Assembly (NCBI GenBank): GCA_031835245.1 | Contig: JAVKOQ010000430.1 | Coordinates: 1 to 39,214 of the forward strand | Length of the DNA: 39,214 nt | DNA from: Balamuthia mandrillaris | Taxonomy: Eukaryota; Discosea; Longamoebia; Balamuthiidae | Reading direction: 5' to 3' | Translations under genes and position numbers: made by a program | Shown: positions 29,401 through 37,022 of the stretch, piece after piece | Numbering within the stretch: position 1 is the stretch's first letter | How the letters are laid out: each line of letters begins with the position of its first letter | Notes under the pieces: generated by a model | The model's input: the letters and a program-made list of their open reading frames with translations, nothing else | Told to the model about the DNA's origin: nothing | Database searches by the model: none

Positions 29401-29719
29401 GTCTGAGGTGGATAGCAAGTGCCCTGCATGTGATGCGGAGGAAGAAACAGCAGAACACTTCCTGTTAAGGTGTCCTAACCTTTGGGAAGATCGCTTTAGA
29501 ATCTGGAGTGTGGACAATGGAAGTGAAGAACAAGTCAGAAAGCTGATTATTGAAGACTGTACAACAAAGCTCCTGTCAAGTGGAAAGAAATGCAACAGAG
29601 CTCAAGAGATGGAACAATGTAAGCAAAGTTGTAAACGAGTCTGGAGATTATGGGCAGCAAGAGCAAGTTGGAAGCATGGAAGTTCTTCTGCATTTTATCA
29701 GTCTTTGGAAGTAATGTAA
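26414..29719 (+). CDS. LINE ORF2: APE endonuclease + reverse transcriptase + zinc knuckle
   Basis: The protein is 1101 aa and uninterrupted. The N-terminal AP-endonuclease-like domain (residues 1 to about 225) shows IIGVCEHRR, IIGGDWNARVG (around 140), SIVDYVVAWRW and TDHQPLVVEL (around 219). The reverse transcriptase (about 465-730) shows KAAGVDNIDGEMMKYGG, PANYRGITLL, GGFRKGRGVMDQV, ALMDISKAYDML, GVKQGGVLSPFLFNVYID and the catalytic FADD box (around 696), then KYLGLWFEESG. Near residue 1002 is a C-x2-C-x8-H-x4-C knuckle, CPACDAEEETAEHFLLRC. There is no RNase H domain. Known mechanism: EN nicks the target and RT primes on it. The domain order fits APE-type LINEs (Jockey/I/R1/CR1 group or L1/Tx1); I cannot fix the clade. 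Confidence 0.93.
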   Translation: MTSVAFVNSRGWGQEELVSCWADSKQFDIIGVCEHRRMVAPRLVGYRWMGGGAAPGRSGYGRGGAGFFVREGFKGNIGERKEWRTPNSTWVELAGQGCIFIIGIVYLPPGGTVDNFKVTLAAIEKRILDVVKEGRPLIIGGDWNARVGKGWNGRGESTYNARGKVLVEAFKRLALSLPQLKEEAPVFTWRAGKRKSIVDYVVAWRWTGKVVGDGWQAWTDHQPLVVELKDSADNCGGVWMERWKWKSYSEEDRKRKWREYKRGCKRFFKGEEWKAMVKKTREGTATVEDLWSKWKKGLWDCAMRWFGRERRLIGATTSRARKPWWTAELTSLNKQVVIAHAQWLREGKNDGKAREEFVELRKRFVKLWSANKWDWMKWKRQENIKEMQKWIGNMWRIVAKRRAEPKAVREHHGSTAAFKEHWAKLGRKDSSIGSLHREEAGPEGLPLSGSNWLKKESFNLAWRKRLRVGKAAGVDNIDGEMMKYGGKHVQDATWTLIKVIENQGIFPKEWKQGVVIPLHKAGAPQNPANYRGITLLCNAAKVFEGAILVQLNIQAREQGWISNCQGGFRKGRGVMDQVWRLKKCLMKRSKERTYIALMDISKAYDMLDHDILARTLRKRGAEEAAVGIITEWYHGMTSVIRMNGQLSEEFLGERGVKQGGVLSPFLFNVYIDVVARKLQAAEEKERGDKARNVCLLFADDLAVVASDPFELQRRLNVAVEAVNALGLQFNAKKSVVLVQGKKAHFQEWRLKGEAGKRVKEAKYLGLWFEESGEWTTHAKERITKAKQALYSLRQRGAIAQGLGTRTAQIAAEAIVKSTLSYGLCMTELSKSWWKKIEAVWNETARSVLQVHRRTVAGGCRAELGWLTIKAYCELERQAVIHHAERQDGHFELLEEVSQASDEEGEKNEGEGGDGTTVVEKKAKRMRALTRVAKMEYAAEGERGTRAWLWHNFLTNGRCLVGQQRSLVITNPRKERLMNAIRCGGLPIGKKWGSIQQSEVDSKCPACDAEEETAEHFLLRCPNLWEDRFRIWSVDNGSEEQVRKLIIEDCTTKLLSSGKKCNRAQEMEQCKQSCKRVWRLWAARASWKHGSSSAFYQSLEVM

Positions 29720-29970
29720 GCAAGGAAAAGAGGAAAAAGGAAAGGGAAAGAAAAGGATAGCTAGATGATACAAAGTTGGTCTGAAATCTCATTCAACACC
29801 TTTCACTTGTGAATTGAGTAACATTTGGGAAGGCATTGAGGATGAGGGAGTAAGAAAAGTAAGAGTACACTATGTATGTACAAGGCTTACTTTTTATGTA
29901 TAGATTGGTGTTGCTCTCAGAGCAAATAAACTTTTTGTGCACACACATTCCTCTTGTCTTGCCCTGTTCT

Positions 29971-29991
29971 TCATTCTTTGTTCTCTCTCTC

Positions 29992-30043
<52 letters not shown>

Positions 30044-31334
30044 CATGGGGTAAGACTTCCTACCGTCCACAGTTTCGGCGTTTTTTCGAATTTAAGGGCG
30101 TGACCCTTCCAATCCTCTTCTGGTTCCCGTTGTTGCAATGACTGCTTGAACTTATTAAGCTTTTCCATGGTCTGGGAAGATTGAGTTAGGGAATTGTCAG
30201 TGAAGCGAAAAAAGAAACGCACGACAAAGGGGTAAAACCTGTTGTTGCCGTTGCTGGCTAGCTTTTCGTGTTTTCTCTAAGTACTGTTGTGGAAATGCAA
30301 AGATGGTTTTTAGTTTAACCCATTGGTTGCCACACATTCGCAAAAATAGGATAAAAGCAGACAAGAATCAACCTTGAGTCTCATCTTCTCTGCAGGAGAT
30401 ACGTAGTCTGCTGCTGCTGCTGGCAACTCTGGCTGCTCCTTTAATGCCTTTACCTCTTTTTTAAAAGATAGAATTGATCTCTTCAATCTCTTTTCTTCCT
30501 TTCGTCGCTGTTTTCTGAGAAAGAGTCTTGATGTCAGTGCTCAGCGTTAAGAGGACAAAAACGAATCTATTGGTAAGTAAAGGAATTGCGTTACCTTTCG
30601 TGTTCCCGTATATCTTCTTCGCGTGTAGGCGTGGGATCTTTGTTGCCAATCTTGTTTTCGGCCTCTTTGAGCATTTTGGGATAGAAACGTGACACGCTTT
30701 AGCTAACACAAAATAACTCAAAGTGAGAGAAGTATCATACCCTGATCGCCACTAGCTTTACGTTTACGCGAGCTACTCTCTAGTTTCCGTTTGATGGCGT
30801 CGAGAGAATTAGTCTCTGCTGGAGTTGCATCAGGAAGAGGCAGACTCGTTGAGGTATCCTGCCCACGGGAGGTCTTAGCCTCCTCTCCGTCATTCGCTAT
30901 TTTGCGATCCTCTGCAACCTCCTTCGTTGAGGGGCTTTGGGCAGCAAGAACACTACTCTTCATGCGAGGTTTGGCTGGTGCTCTCACTTCCTCCTCTTCA
31001 CCAAACGAGAGCAGGTTTCTGCAGGGTGAAGGAAAGATGAGCCCACCAATCGGCCTGCCTTCCCACTACAAAAATAACTAAAAATGACATACGTGGAACG
31101 CTTTGCGAAGCGCTCTCTATCTTGCTGCTCCTGATTCTGTTGTGACGCTTCCTCAGGAGGGGCTCGCCTCTTCAGTTCACGCGGGACTATGTCTGAGAAA
31201 GGGTGAGACAGCACTTCTGTGCTGAGAATCTGTGGAGGGTCCAGCGGCCTTTCGTTATCGTCTACCTCATACTCGTTCAACCTTAAAACGTTGAAGATTG
31301 TATTACCCGTTACCTGCACTCAGCGTGAATGCAA

Positions 31335-31377
<43 letters not shown>

Positions 31378-31812
31378 TAGAGTAATCAGTGAGAGACTGA
31401 GAGAGACAGAGAGTACTTTGCCAAATATGGTGTGCTTGTTGGTAAGCTCCTCAGCTTTTTCCAAGGTGATGAAGAACTGGCTGGCGTTTGTGTTGGGGCC
31501 ACTGCTGGCCATGGCAACTATGCCCCGGTGGCTGAAACGAAGGCGGGAGTGAAACTCATCAGCAAAAGGAGCTCCAAAAACGGACTCTCCTCCAATACCA
31601 GTGCCAGTGGGGTCGCCCCCTTGCACAATGAAGTTCCGCACGATACGGTGGAAAATAGTGCCGTCATAGTAGCCTTCAAGGCAAAGTTGAACAAAGTTTC
31701 TGCAAGCCTTCTTTGCCTCTTTCGCCCAAAGCTCAATGTCTATGGGACCTACCGTGGTGTGGAGCACCACCTTTCCGGTGGTCATGGGCTCTGATACATA
31801 AATGCTGGACAT
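29971..31812 (-). CDS. CWC27: Spliceosome-associated cyclophilin CWC27
   Basis: Seven exons read on the minus strand: 31417-31812, 31093-31313, 30741-31018, 30595-30664, 30373-30514, 30239-30283 and 29971-30171 (1353 nt, 450 aa). Residues 1-175 form a cyclophilin domain: MSSIYVSEPMTTGKVVL, IDIELWAKEAKKACRNF, FHRIVRNFIVQGGDPTGTG, FGAPFADEFHSRLRF, TNASQFFITL and ELTNKHTIFGKV. The position of cyclophilin A Trp121 is Glu here (KAEEL), as in human CWC27, which is thought to lack isomerase activity. The rest is charged and helical, with the CWC27 motifs LLSFGEEEE and EEDWKGHALKFE. It acts with CWC22 on activated spliceosomes. The C-terminus reads into a (GA)n repeat as (RE)n-NKE. Alternatively the last exon splices at ACG|gtagga (30064) to an unseen exon. 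Exon 4's acceptor (ctcaaag|AG) is the least certain. Intron 1 holds a (CT)n tract on the sense strand. Confidence 0.9.
29982..30039. repeat. (CT)n microsatellite at the CWC27 3' end
   Basis: An almost perfect CT run with two extra C interruptions. It encodes Arg-Glu repeats on the minus strand if it is part of the CWC27 last exon. Confidence 0.9.
31338..31376. repeat. (GA)n microsatellite in CWC27 intron 1
   Basis: About 19 GA units on the plus strand, which is (CT)n on the coding strand, between the donor and the acceptor of intron 1 (31314-31416). Confidence 0.9.
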
Positions 31813-32186
31813 GGTGGTGACGGGTGGTGATGGGGTGTGTGTGGTGGGGGGAGCTTCTTCTTTGCCGCCCACCCTCTTCGAGAAGCTGCTGCCTCCCCCC
31901 ACAGAATGCAGTGAGGAGAGGGGCCAGATATTGTTAGTACCCCTCATTCATTTTCCCGCCAAAATGGGAACGCTACCGTTTTCCCCTTCGCCCATTGTCG
32001 CTCTTGTCCGTTGACTTTCGCCTATTGCATCGTTAGCACGCACTTGGTCGCCCCTCCCCCGCCAAAGTCGCCAACGCCAACGTCCCCGCCGCTGCCGCTA
32101 CCACTGCACTGCCACAGCCGTTCGACGCTAACTACTGGTGATCGCTCAAATCAACAAACACAACCTCTCTCATCTTCCTCTCTAGC
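31813..32186. promoter_or_regulatory. Divergent CWC27 / IQ-protein promoter
   Basis: The segment is 374 bp between two divergent start codons. It is GC-rich with GTGGTG runs near the CWC27 side and CGCC-rich blocks (CCGCCGCTGCCGCTACC) in the middle. No TATA box is visible. Confidence 0.45.
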
Positions 32187-34519
32187 ATGCACCAGCCGTT
32201 TACCGATAGGTCTCCTCTACCTCCTCCTTCAAGTCTTCCAACAGTTGTTACAACCAAGATAAGAGTGCCAGTTGACATCACAGCGTTGCTTGCTAGCATA
32301 CCCTCTAGAAACGAATGTGCAACCAACGAGAACAACTGTGCGACTGATCAACTATCGGATGAGGAGGAAGAAGTGACTTTCAAGCCTAGGAGTGTCAAGA
32401 CCGGTGCCAAACTACAATGGATAAGCCAAGATGACAAAGAAAATAGGCACAACGTAGTGGCCGCCACGACGTGTCAACCGCGCCCTCCTTCCCTTTCCAA
32501 ACGAAAAAGACGAAAGACAACAGTACTTCGCTTCCCTCTTTGGCCTCTACAGGACACAGAAGAAGCACCAACCCCTTGCCTTGTCACAGATCAAATCGCT
32601 CCTCCTTTGGAGGAGCCCAACATTGCTGAATTGTCCTCAGCAGAGCCTTCTTCGCCCGACATCTCAGAGCCCTATCTAAAAGGGGATTGTTCTTTCCCTT
32701 CTTGTTCACTTTCATCACCTTCCTCCTCTTCCTCCTCCTCCTCTTCTTCTCCTTGCGCTTCTGCTAATGCGCCAAACCGGCTAGCAATTGATAATGCTAA
32801 GGAGGATGATACAGAAGAGGAGGTTGTGCGCAGGGCGTTAGTTCAGTGTGAAACACCACCCGCTACTATTATGTACTATTGTTTGGCGAGAAATACCACC
32901 CCCTCCGGCTGGGCATGCCTTGCAACGTTGGCGGAGGCAGACGAAAAGCAAAGAAATATGGAGAGAGGCGCTGTGTTGTGCATTCAGGCTTGGTGGCGGG
33001 ACATTCAGCATCAAAGAAAGCAACAACATGTAGCCACCTATCTCCAGGCGTTGCTGCTCAGTTATCTGTGCAGGCAAAGGTATTTGCGCTTGCAAGAAGC
33101 ATGTATCTACATTCAGAGGCGATGGCGCTCCGTTGTCTTAGAACGAAAACGCGAGGAAGCCGCAACCATTCTTCAACATTTCATAAGGTGAGTTTCCCTT
33201 CATTTTGCCATTAGAGGTACTATTATTGATGATACCATCTCTCCAGAAACCACCAATTAAGGAGGAAACTGTGCCAAGCAGCCTCGCTGTGGCTGCACTG
33301 GCGACAAGAAAAGCAAGCCTACCAGGAACAGCTAAGAAAACAAGAGAGAGAGAAAGCAGCATTAATCATTCAGACTTGTTTGCAGAACTTCTTGAAACGG
33401 CGCAAGGAAGCCGTGGAAGTGCAGCGCAACAAGGCAGCCACTATCATTCAGAGTTGGTGGAAAGGGCGAATGTGCATGCGATGCTTCAGACAAGAACGAG
33501 CTGCGGTCGCAGTCATTCAGACCCATTGCCGAGCATATATGGCTCGCCGCTGTTGGGAACAGACCAAGCGAGCTGCGAGCACATTGCAGTGTGCCTGGAG
33601 ACGTCTTTCTGCGATGCAAAGTTTACATTCGGCGAGGCAGCAAAGAGAGCAGCTCATCCAGCAGAAGCAACAGGAATTGGCACTGTTACGAGGAAGGCTT
33701 GGCATCAGCCATGACTCAGCCAGTACGCTATCCCTGCCCCACCCTCAACAACACAACAGCATTATCGTCAACCCTACTCCTTCCCTCCTTGTTGGTTCTG
33801 GTACTCGCGGTTGCATCAGCAGCACTATTTGTAGCTCCATACTCTCCTCTTCCTCAATCCACGCCAGATTGGAAGGAGACAAAACAGGGGCCGCAACAAG
33901 GCCAACAGCCGTAACGCTTGCTGCTTCGGATTCACCTGCTGGTCTTCGTCTCCAGGAGAAAAGGAGAGAACTTGCCCGTATCCGTGCAGAGCGACTCCTT
34001 CTTCAAGAAAAGCTCAAACATGGAAACCTACCAACTCCTGGCCCCGCCCAGCCGCCTTCCTCCTCACCCAATTCCTCTTCCTCCCTTGGCAACATTCATT
34101 CCAGAAGTTTACTGCCGGACTTATCTTCCATATCTTCGCTTCTGCCGACTAGAAAAACAGCAGAGGCATCCCTCCCAGCAAGCAAGGGCCTTGCTGAGCA
34201 GACACCCTTAATCGTCTCATCTGCCCCTACCTACACGAAGTCCTCCTCCTCTTCCGGCAGTCGGGTGGTGCCTGCCACTCCCCACTCCTCTTCCCCCGCG
34301 CAAGGCAAATACCTGAAACTCACAAAATGCACCCCAGTTGCAAGCAACAATGCAGCTCTGCCAAAGCAGCCTGCGCTTTTCTCTCACTATCCTTCCTATG
34401 CGGCAACAAAAGGAGGTGCCTCCAAGAAAAAGGTAAAGTGGGCAGACCAACAGGGCCTACAACTGGTGCACCTGGACCAGCAACCACCACCGCAACAACC
34501 ATCTGTAGTGTTGAACTAA
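32187..34519 (+). CDS. IQ-motif (calmodulin-binding) protein with KEN box
   Basis: Exons 32187-33187 and 33247-34519 are joined across a 59-bp intron, giving 757 aa. The first about 260 residues are low-complexity, with a KEN box in SQDDKENRH (residues 84-86), a basic patch KRKRRK and a Ser run. The middle (about 260-480) is a tandem array of about eight IQ-like repeats: CIQAWWRDIQHQRK, YLQALLLSYLCRQR, YIQRRWRSVVLERKR, TILQHFIRNHQLRRK, IIQTCLQNFLKRRK, IIQSWWKGRMCMRC, VIQTHCRAYMARR and TLQCAWRRL. The intron falls inside the fourth repeat and the reading frame is continuous across it. The C-terminus is Ser/Pro-rich with a basic coiled coil (RLQEKRRELARIRAERLLLQ). IQ repeats bind calmodulin or light chains; the KEN box suggests APC/C-timed turnover. 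No motor or CH domain is seen, so it is not a plain myosin or ASPM. Orthology is unknown. Confidence 0.8.
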
Positions 34520-34775
34520 GCGCCGCTCGCTCTTCTCTTGTTGTACATACCAATACCCTTTTGATGATGAACTACCACCACCACCACCGCCGCCGCCTTT
34601 TAGATTATCTTATTATTTCTTTAAAAACGATTTTGTTGTTTGTTGTTGTTGTTGTTGCCGCCAAACAAAAAATAAATAATAATAAATTTACGAAAAAAAA
34701 GAAGAAGACAAAACGCTAGGCGCGAGGAGGAGCAGGAGCAGGAGGCAGGGGCGATACACACACACACCAAGCAAA

Positions 34776-35609
34776 ATGCAAGCCAGGAGTGCGGCGGAAG
34801 GCCAACGCTGGTTGTGGAGCTCCGCTCAAGGGTTTTTGGCGACGGCGACCACACGGGCAACCTCTTTTAGCAGCGGAGGATCAAGAAGAGCGGTGGTGGT
34901 TCCTTTCCCCAGCAGCTGCACGAGCAGGTTGGGTGGTTTGCCATGGGGCTTCCCTGCCGCTGCTCTTGATCAGCGGCGGAGCTATGCACCGCGGCACCTT
35001 CCTCAGTTCACCCCTCTTACCTTTGTGGAGGAAAGGAGCGAGGTACCAAGAGAAAGACCCCCCTCGCAGCCCCTCCCTGACAGCTTTGCAGTAGTGTACA
35101 TAGCCGGAAAGCAGTTCAAGGTGACCAAGGGTACCCATGCCTCCCTCTCATCGCCTTGTTTTCTTCACGCAGCTGTTGCATTTGTTCACACAATCTTGTG
35201 TTTGTTGTTGTGCAAATCAATAGGAGATGTGGTGGTCTTGCCTTCTCCGGTGCAGGCGGAGGTTAGCTCGCAAATCATATTGAAGAAAGTGCTCCTGGTG
35301 GCTACGAAAGACTTCACAGCAGTGGGCAGACCGTTGGTCACCCGCGCCTTTGTGGAGGCCACCGTTGAAGAGCAAACAAAGACCCAAAAGGTGCTCATCT
35401 TCAAGAAAAAACGAAGAAAGAGGACTCAACGCACCAAAGGTCACCGCCAGCCTGTCTCTGTGCTTCGCATTGGAGACATACGTCTCTACCAAACTGAAGG
35501 GGAGGCTTTCGATACTGCTGTTTCAGAACATGTGCAGCAGCAGCGATTGCAGAACACTTCGGCCCTTCCCTCCCTCCTCTCTGCTTCTTCCCTCTCTCCC
35601 CAAGCCTAA
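34776..35609 (+). CDS. MRPL21: Mitochondrial large-subunit ribosomal protein bL21m
   Basis: Exons 34776-35130 and 35224-35609 (741 nt, 246 aa). The N-terminal about 75 residues are Arg/Ser/Ala-rich with few acids, a typical mitochondrial presequence. The core begins FAVVYIAGKQFKVTKGDVVVLP (bacterial L21: [21 protein letters not shown]). It continues ILKKVLLVATKDFTAVGRPLV, VEATVEEQTKTQKVLIFKKKRRKRTQRTKGHRQPVSVLRI, with the diagnostic FKKKRRKRTQRTKGHRQ basic loop. It binds 23S-type rRNA in the mitoribosome. The C-terminal 35 residues are a poorly conserved Ser/Leu/Gln tail. The 93-bp intron is a multiple of three and has no in-frame stop, so an unspliced transcript would also be open; the spliced form matches the family without a gap. 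Confidence 0.92.
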   Translation: MQARSAAEGQRWLWSSAQGFLATATTRATSFSSGGSRRAVVVPFPSSCTSRLGGLPWGFPAAALDQRRSYAPRHLPQFTPLTFVEERSEVPRERPPSQPLPDSFAVVYIAGKQFKVTKGTHASLSSPCFLHAAVAFVHTILCLLLCKSIGDVVVLPSPVQAEVSSQIILKKVLLVATKDFTAVGRPLVTRAFVEATVEEQTKTQKVLIFKKKRRKRTQRTKGHRQPVSVLRIGDIRLYQTEGEAFDTAVSEHVQQQRLQNTSALPSLLSASSLSPQA

Positions 35610-36460
35610 TGAATTCCTTAGGCACTAGAACGGCCTGCCTCCTCTGCCCCTTCAATACACCCCTACTACTGCACTGCACTCACTTCACTCAGCGTCTTTC
35701 CCTCACCTATCCTTCAGACACCTTGCCCTGTGAGGTGCTTGCGCGTTTTTTCCTTTTGATGTTGATGTGCAACGCGTTTATAGGAAAGGAACCAGTAAAC
35801 TATGGTTTTGCTTCCTCTTCCTCTTCCTCTTCCTCTTCCTCTTCCCCTCTTCTCTTCCTCTTCCTCTTCCCTCCTCTTCCCTCTTCTCCTCTTCCCTCTT
35901 CCTCTTCCTCTTCCTCTTCCTCTTCCTCTTCCTCTTCCTCTTCCTCCTCCTCTCCCTCCTCCCTCTTCCTCTTCCTCTCCTCTTCCTCTTCCCTTCCTCC
36001 TCTTCCTCCTCCTCCTTCCTCTTCCTCTTCCTCTTCCTCTTCCTCTTCCTCTTCTCCTCTTCCTCTTCCTCTTCCTCTTCCTCTTCCTCTTCCTCCTCTT
36101 CCTCTTCCTCTTCCTCTTCCTCTTCCTCTTCCTTTTGCTTCACTGTGCTCCCTTCCACTGGCTGAGGCCTCCGCCATTACCTGTTAAAAACATGTCGTCT
36201 TTGCTTATCCCACTCCCTTTTTATTTACATTAACAACAAGAATGCGAGTGAAAAGGATAAGAGCTTTCGATTCTGCTGAGAGGCTCGCTCTCTTGCTATC
36301 TTTCCGCGTCAAGCCCTCTCAGCTCTCATTCGCTTTGTACAACAAGAAATGTCTTCTTTTCAACTGGCTCTCTTACGCAGGCTGCCTTTGGCCTCCTTTG
36401 TAGAAGTTGTGGAAGTGCGAGCACTGGCGATGGAAGGGGAAGCAGTTGCCACAAAGCCAC
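35610..36460. other. Intergenic region dominated by a pyrimidine repeat
   Basis: The region lies between bL21m (+) and the possible small membrane protein (-). The centre (35811-36132) is a long CTCTTC repeat. The right part (36140-36460) holds short open frames on both strands (for example plus-strand 36349-36549, 66 aa) that I cannot support as genes. Confidence 0.5.
35811..36132. repeat. (CTCTTC)n hexanucleotide tract, about 320 bp
   Basis: A nearly uninterrupted polypyrimidine stretch on the plus strand, with occasional CCTCCT and CCC interruptions. It produces long Ser/Leu/Pro or Glu/Lys/Arg low-complexity frames that are artefacts. Confidence 0.95.
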
Positions 36461-36760
36461 TCAATCTTCGTTTGGAGCGGAGGGAGGGTTGTTTTTGCCT
36501 TTCGTTCTCTCTGTTGAACAGTATGTCGTTGACAAACTCCCATTTGTGAATCCAACACTTGTAAATAACAACCCAACCTGCAAGAGACAGAGAGGCATAA
36601 GTGGGTGAGTACAAGGAAAATGGACCCTTTTCAACAGAAGGAAGGGAGCACCCAATGCAAGCGGAACCCAAACTAGAGCTACCACATACGAAACACGAAA
36701 CAAAAGCAAAATGCTTTCCAGTAACCACCCAATCTCATCCTGGGCAGTTTCTTCCTCCAT
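36461..36760 (-). CDS. Possible small membrane protein (two exons)
   Basis: Exons 36626-36760 and 36461-36577 read on the minus strand (83 aa). The join uses AAAAGG|gtccat and a strong pyrimidine-rich acceptor ctctgtctcttgcag|GTTGGG. The product has an acidic N-terminus (MEEETAQDEIGW), a long hydrophobic stretch (residues 13-43, WLLESILLLFRVSYVVALVW...), possibly continuing across the splice as LLLKRVGLLFTSVGF, and a polar tail. The 48-bp intron is also stopless and a multiple of three. I do not recognise a family. Overlapping frames on both strands exist, so this is tentative; the splice acceptor and hydrophobic profile are the main support. Confidence 0.35.
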   Translation of the reverse strand: MEEETAQDEIGWLLESILLLFRVSYVVALVWVPLALGAPFLLLKRVHFPCTHPLMPLCLLQVGLLFTSVGFTNGSLSTTYCSTERTKGKNNPPSAPNED

Positions 36761-37022
36761 CTCCCTTCGTTGTTGTTGTTGTTGCGCCGATCTTTATTCT
36801 TGTTGTTTTGTTGTTATGCTTCTCTCTTCTTTCAACAGCAACAACAGCTCCACCTTTTTTTATTTTCTGTTCTTTGTGGCATCTGGTGTTTCATCCTGCT
36901 GCTTGCACGCCGCCGCCGCCTGTTTTTGTTTGTTTTTGTTTTCCTCCATGTCGTCCTGACAGCCTCCAGCCCACCAAATAAAACACTTTGTTACACGCAG
37001 CCGTTACAGTTTCATTTCCGTT
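36761..37022. other. DYNC1I 3' UTR / spacer
   Basis: A TGTTGTTGTTGTTG run near 36772 and T-rich sequence on the plus strand. On the minus strand it is purine/A-rich with AATAAAAAAAGG. No gene seen. Confidence 0.4.

Larger units (their letters stand above)
25055..29947 (+). mobile_element. Apparently full-length non-LTR retrotransposon (LINE), two intact ORFs
   Basis: ORF1 is at 25062-26417 and ORF2 at 26414-29719, then a 3' UTR ending with AATAAA (29926-29931) and no poly(A). Both ORFs are uninterrupted, so it is young. Candidate flanking duplication TTCCTCTTGTC lies at 25044-25054 and 29948-29958. If real, it would leave only seven bases before ORF1, so the 5' boundary is uncertain and the element could extend further upstream. 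It is inserted tail-to-tail just downstream of CWC27. Old relatives occur at 10936-12501, 12280-12416, 15254-15951 and 17814-19315. Confidence 0.85.

Noticed and set aside
35778-36233. Long open frames on both strands (Ser/Leu/Pro-rich or Glu/Lys/Arg-rich)
   Set aside because: They are translations of the CTCTTC repeat; every frame is open because the repeat contains no stop codons.
36349-36549. 66-aa plus-strand open frame
   Set aside because: No family signal and it overlaps the antisense spliced model that has a strong acceptor; coding status cannot be supported.
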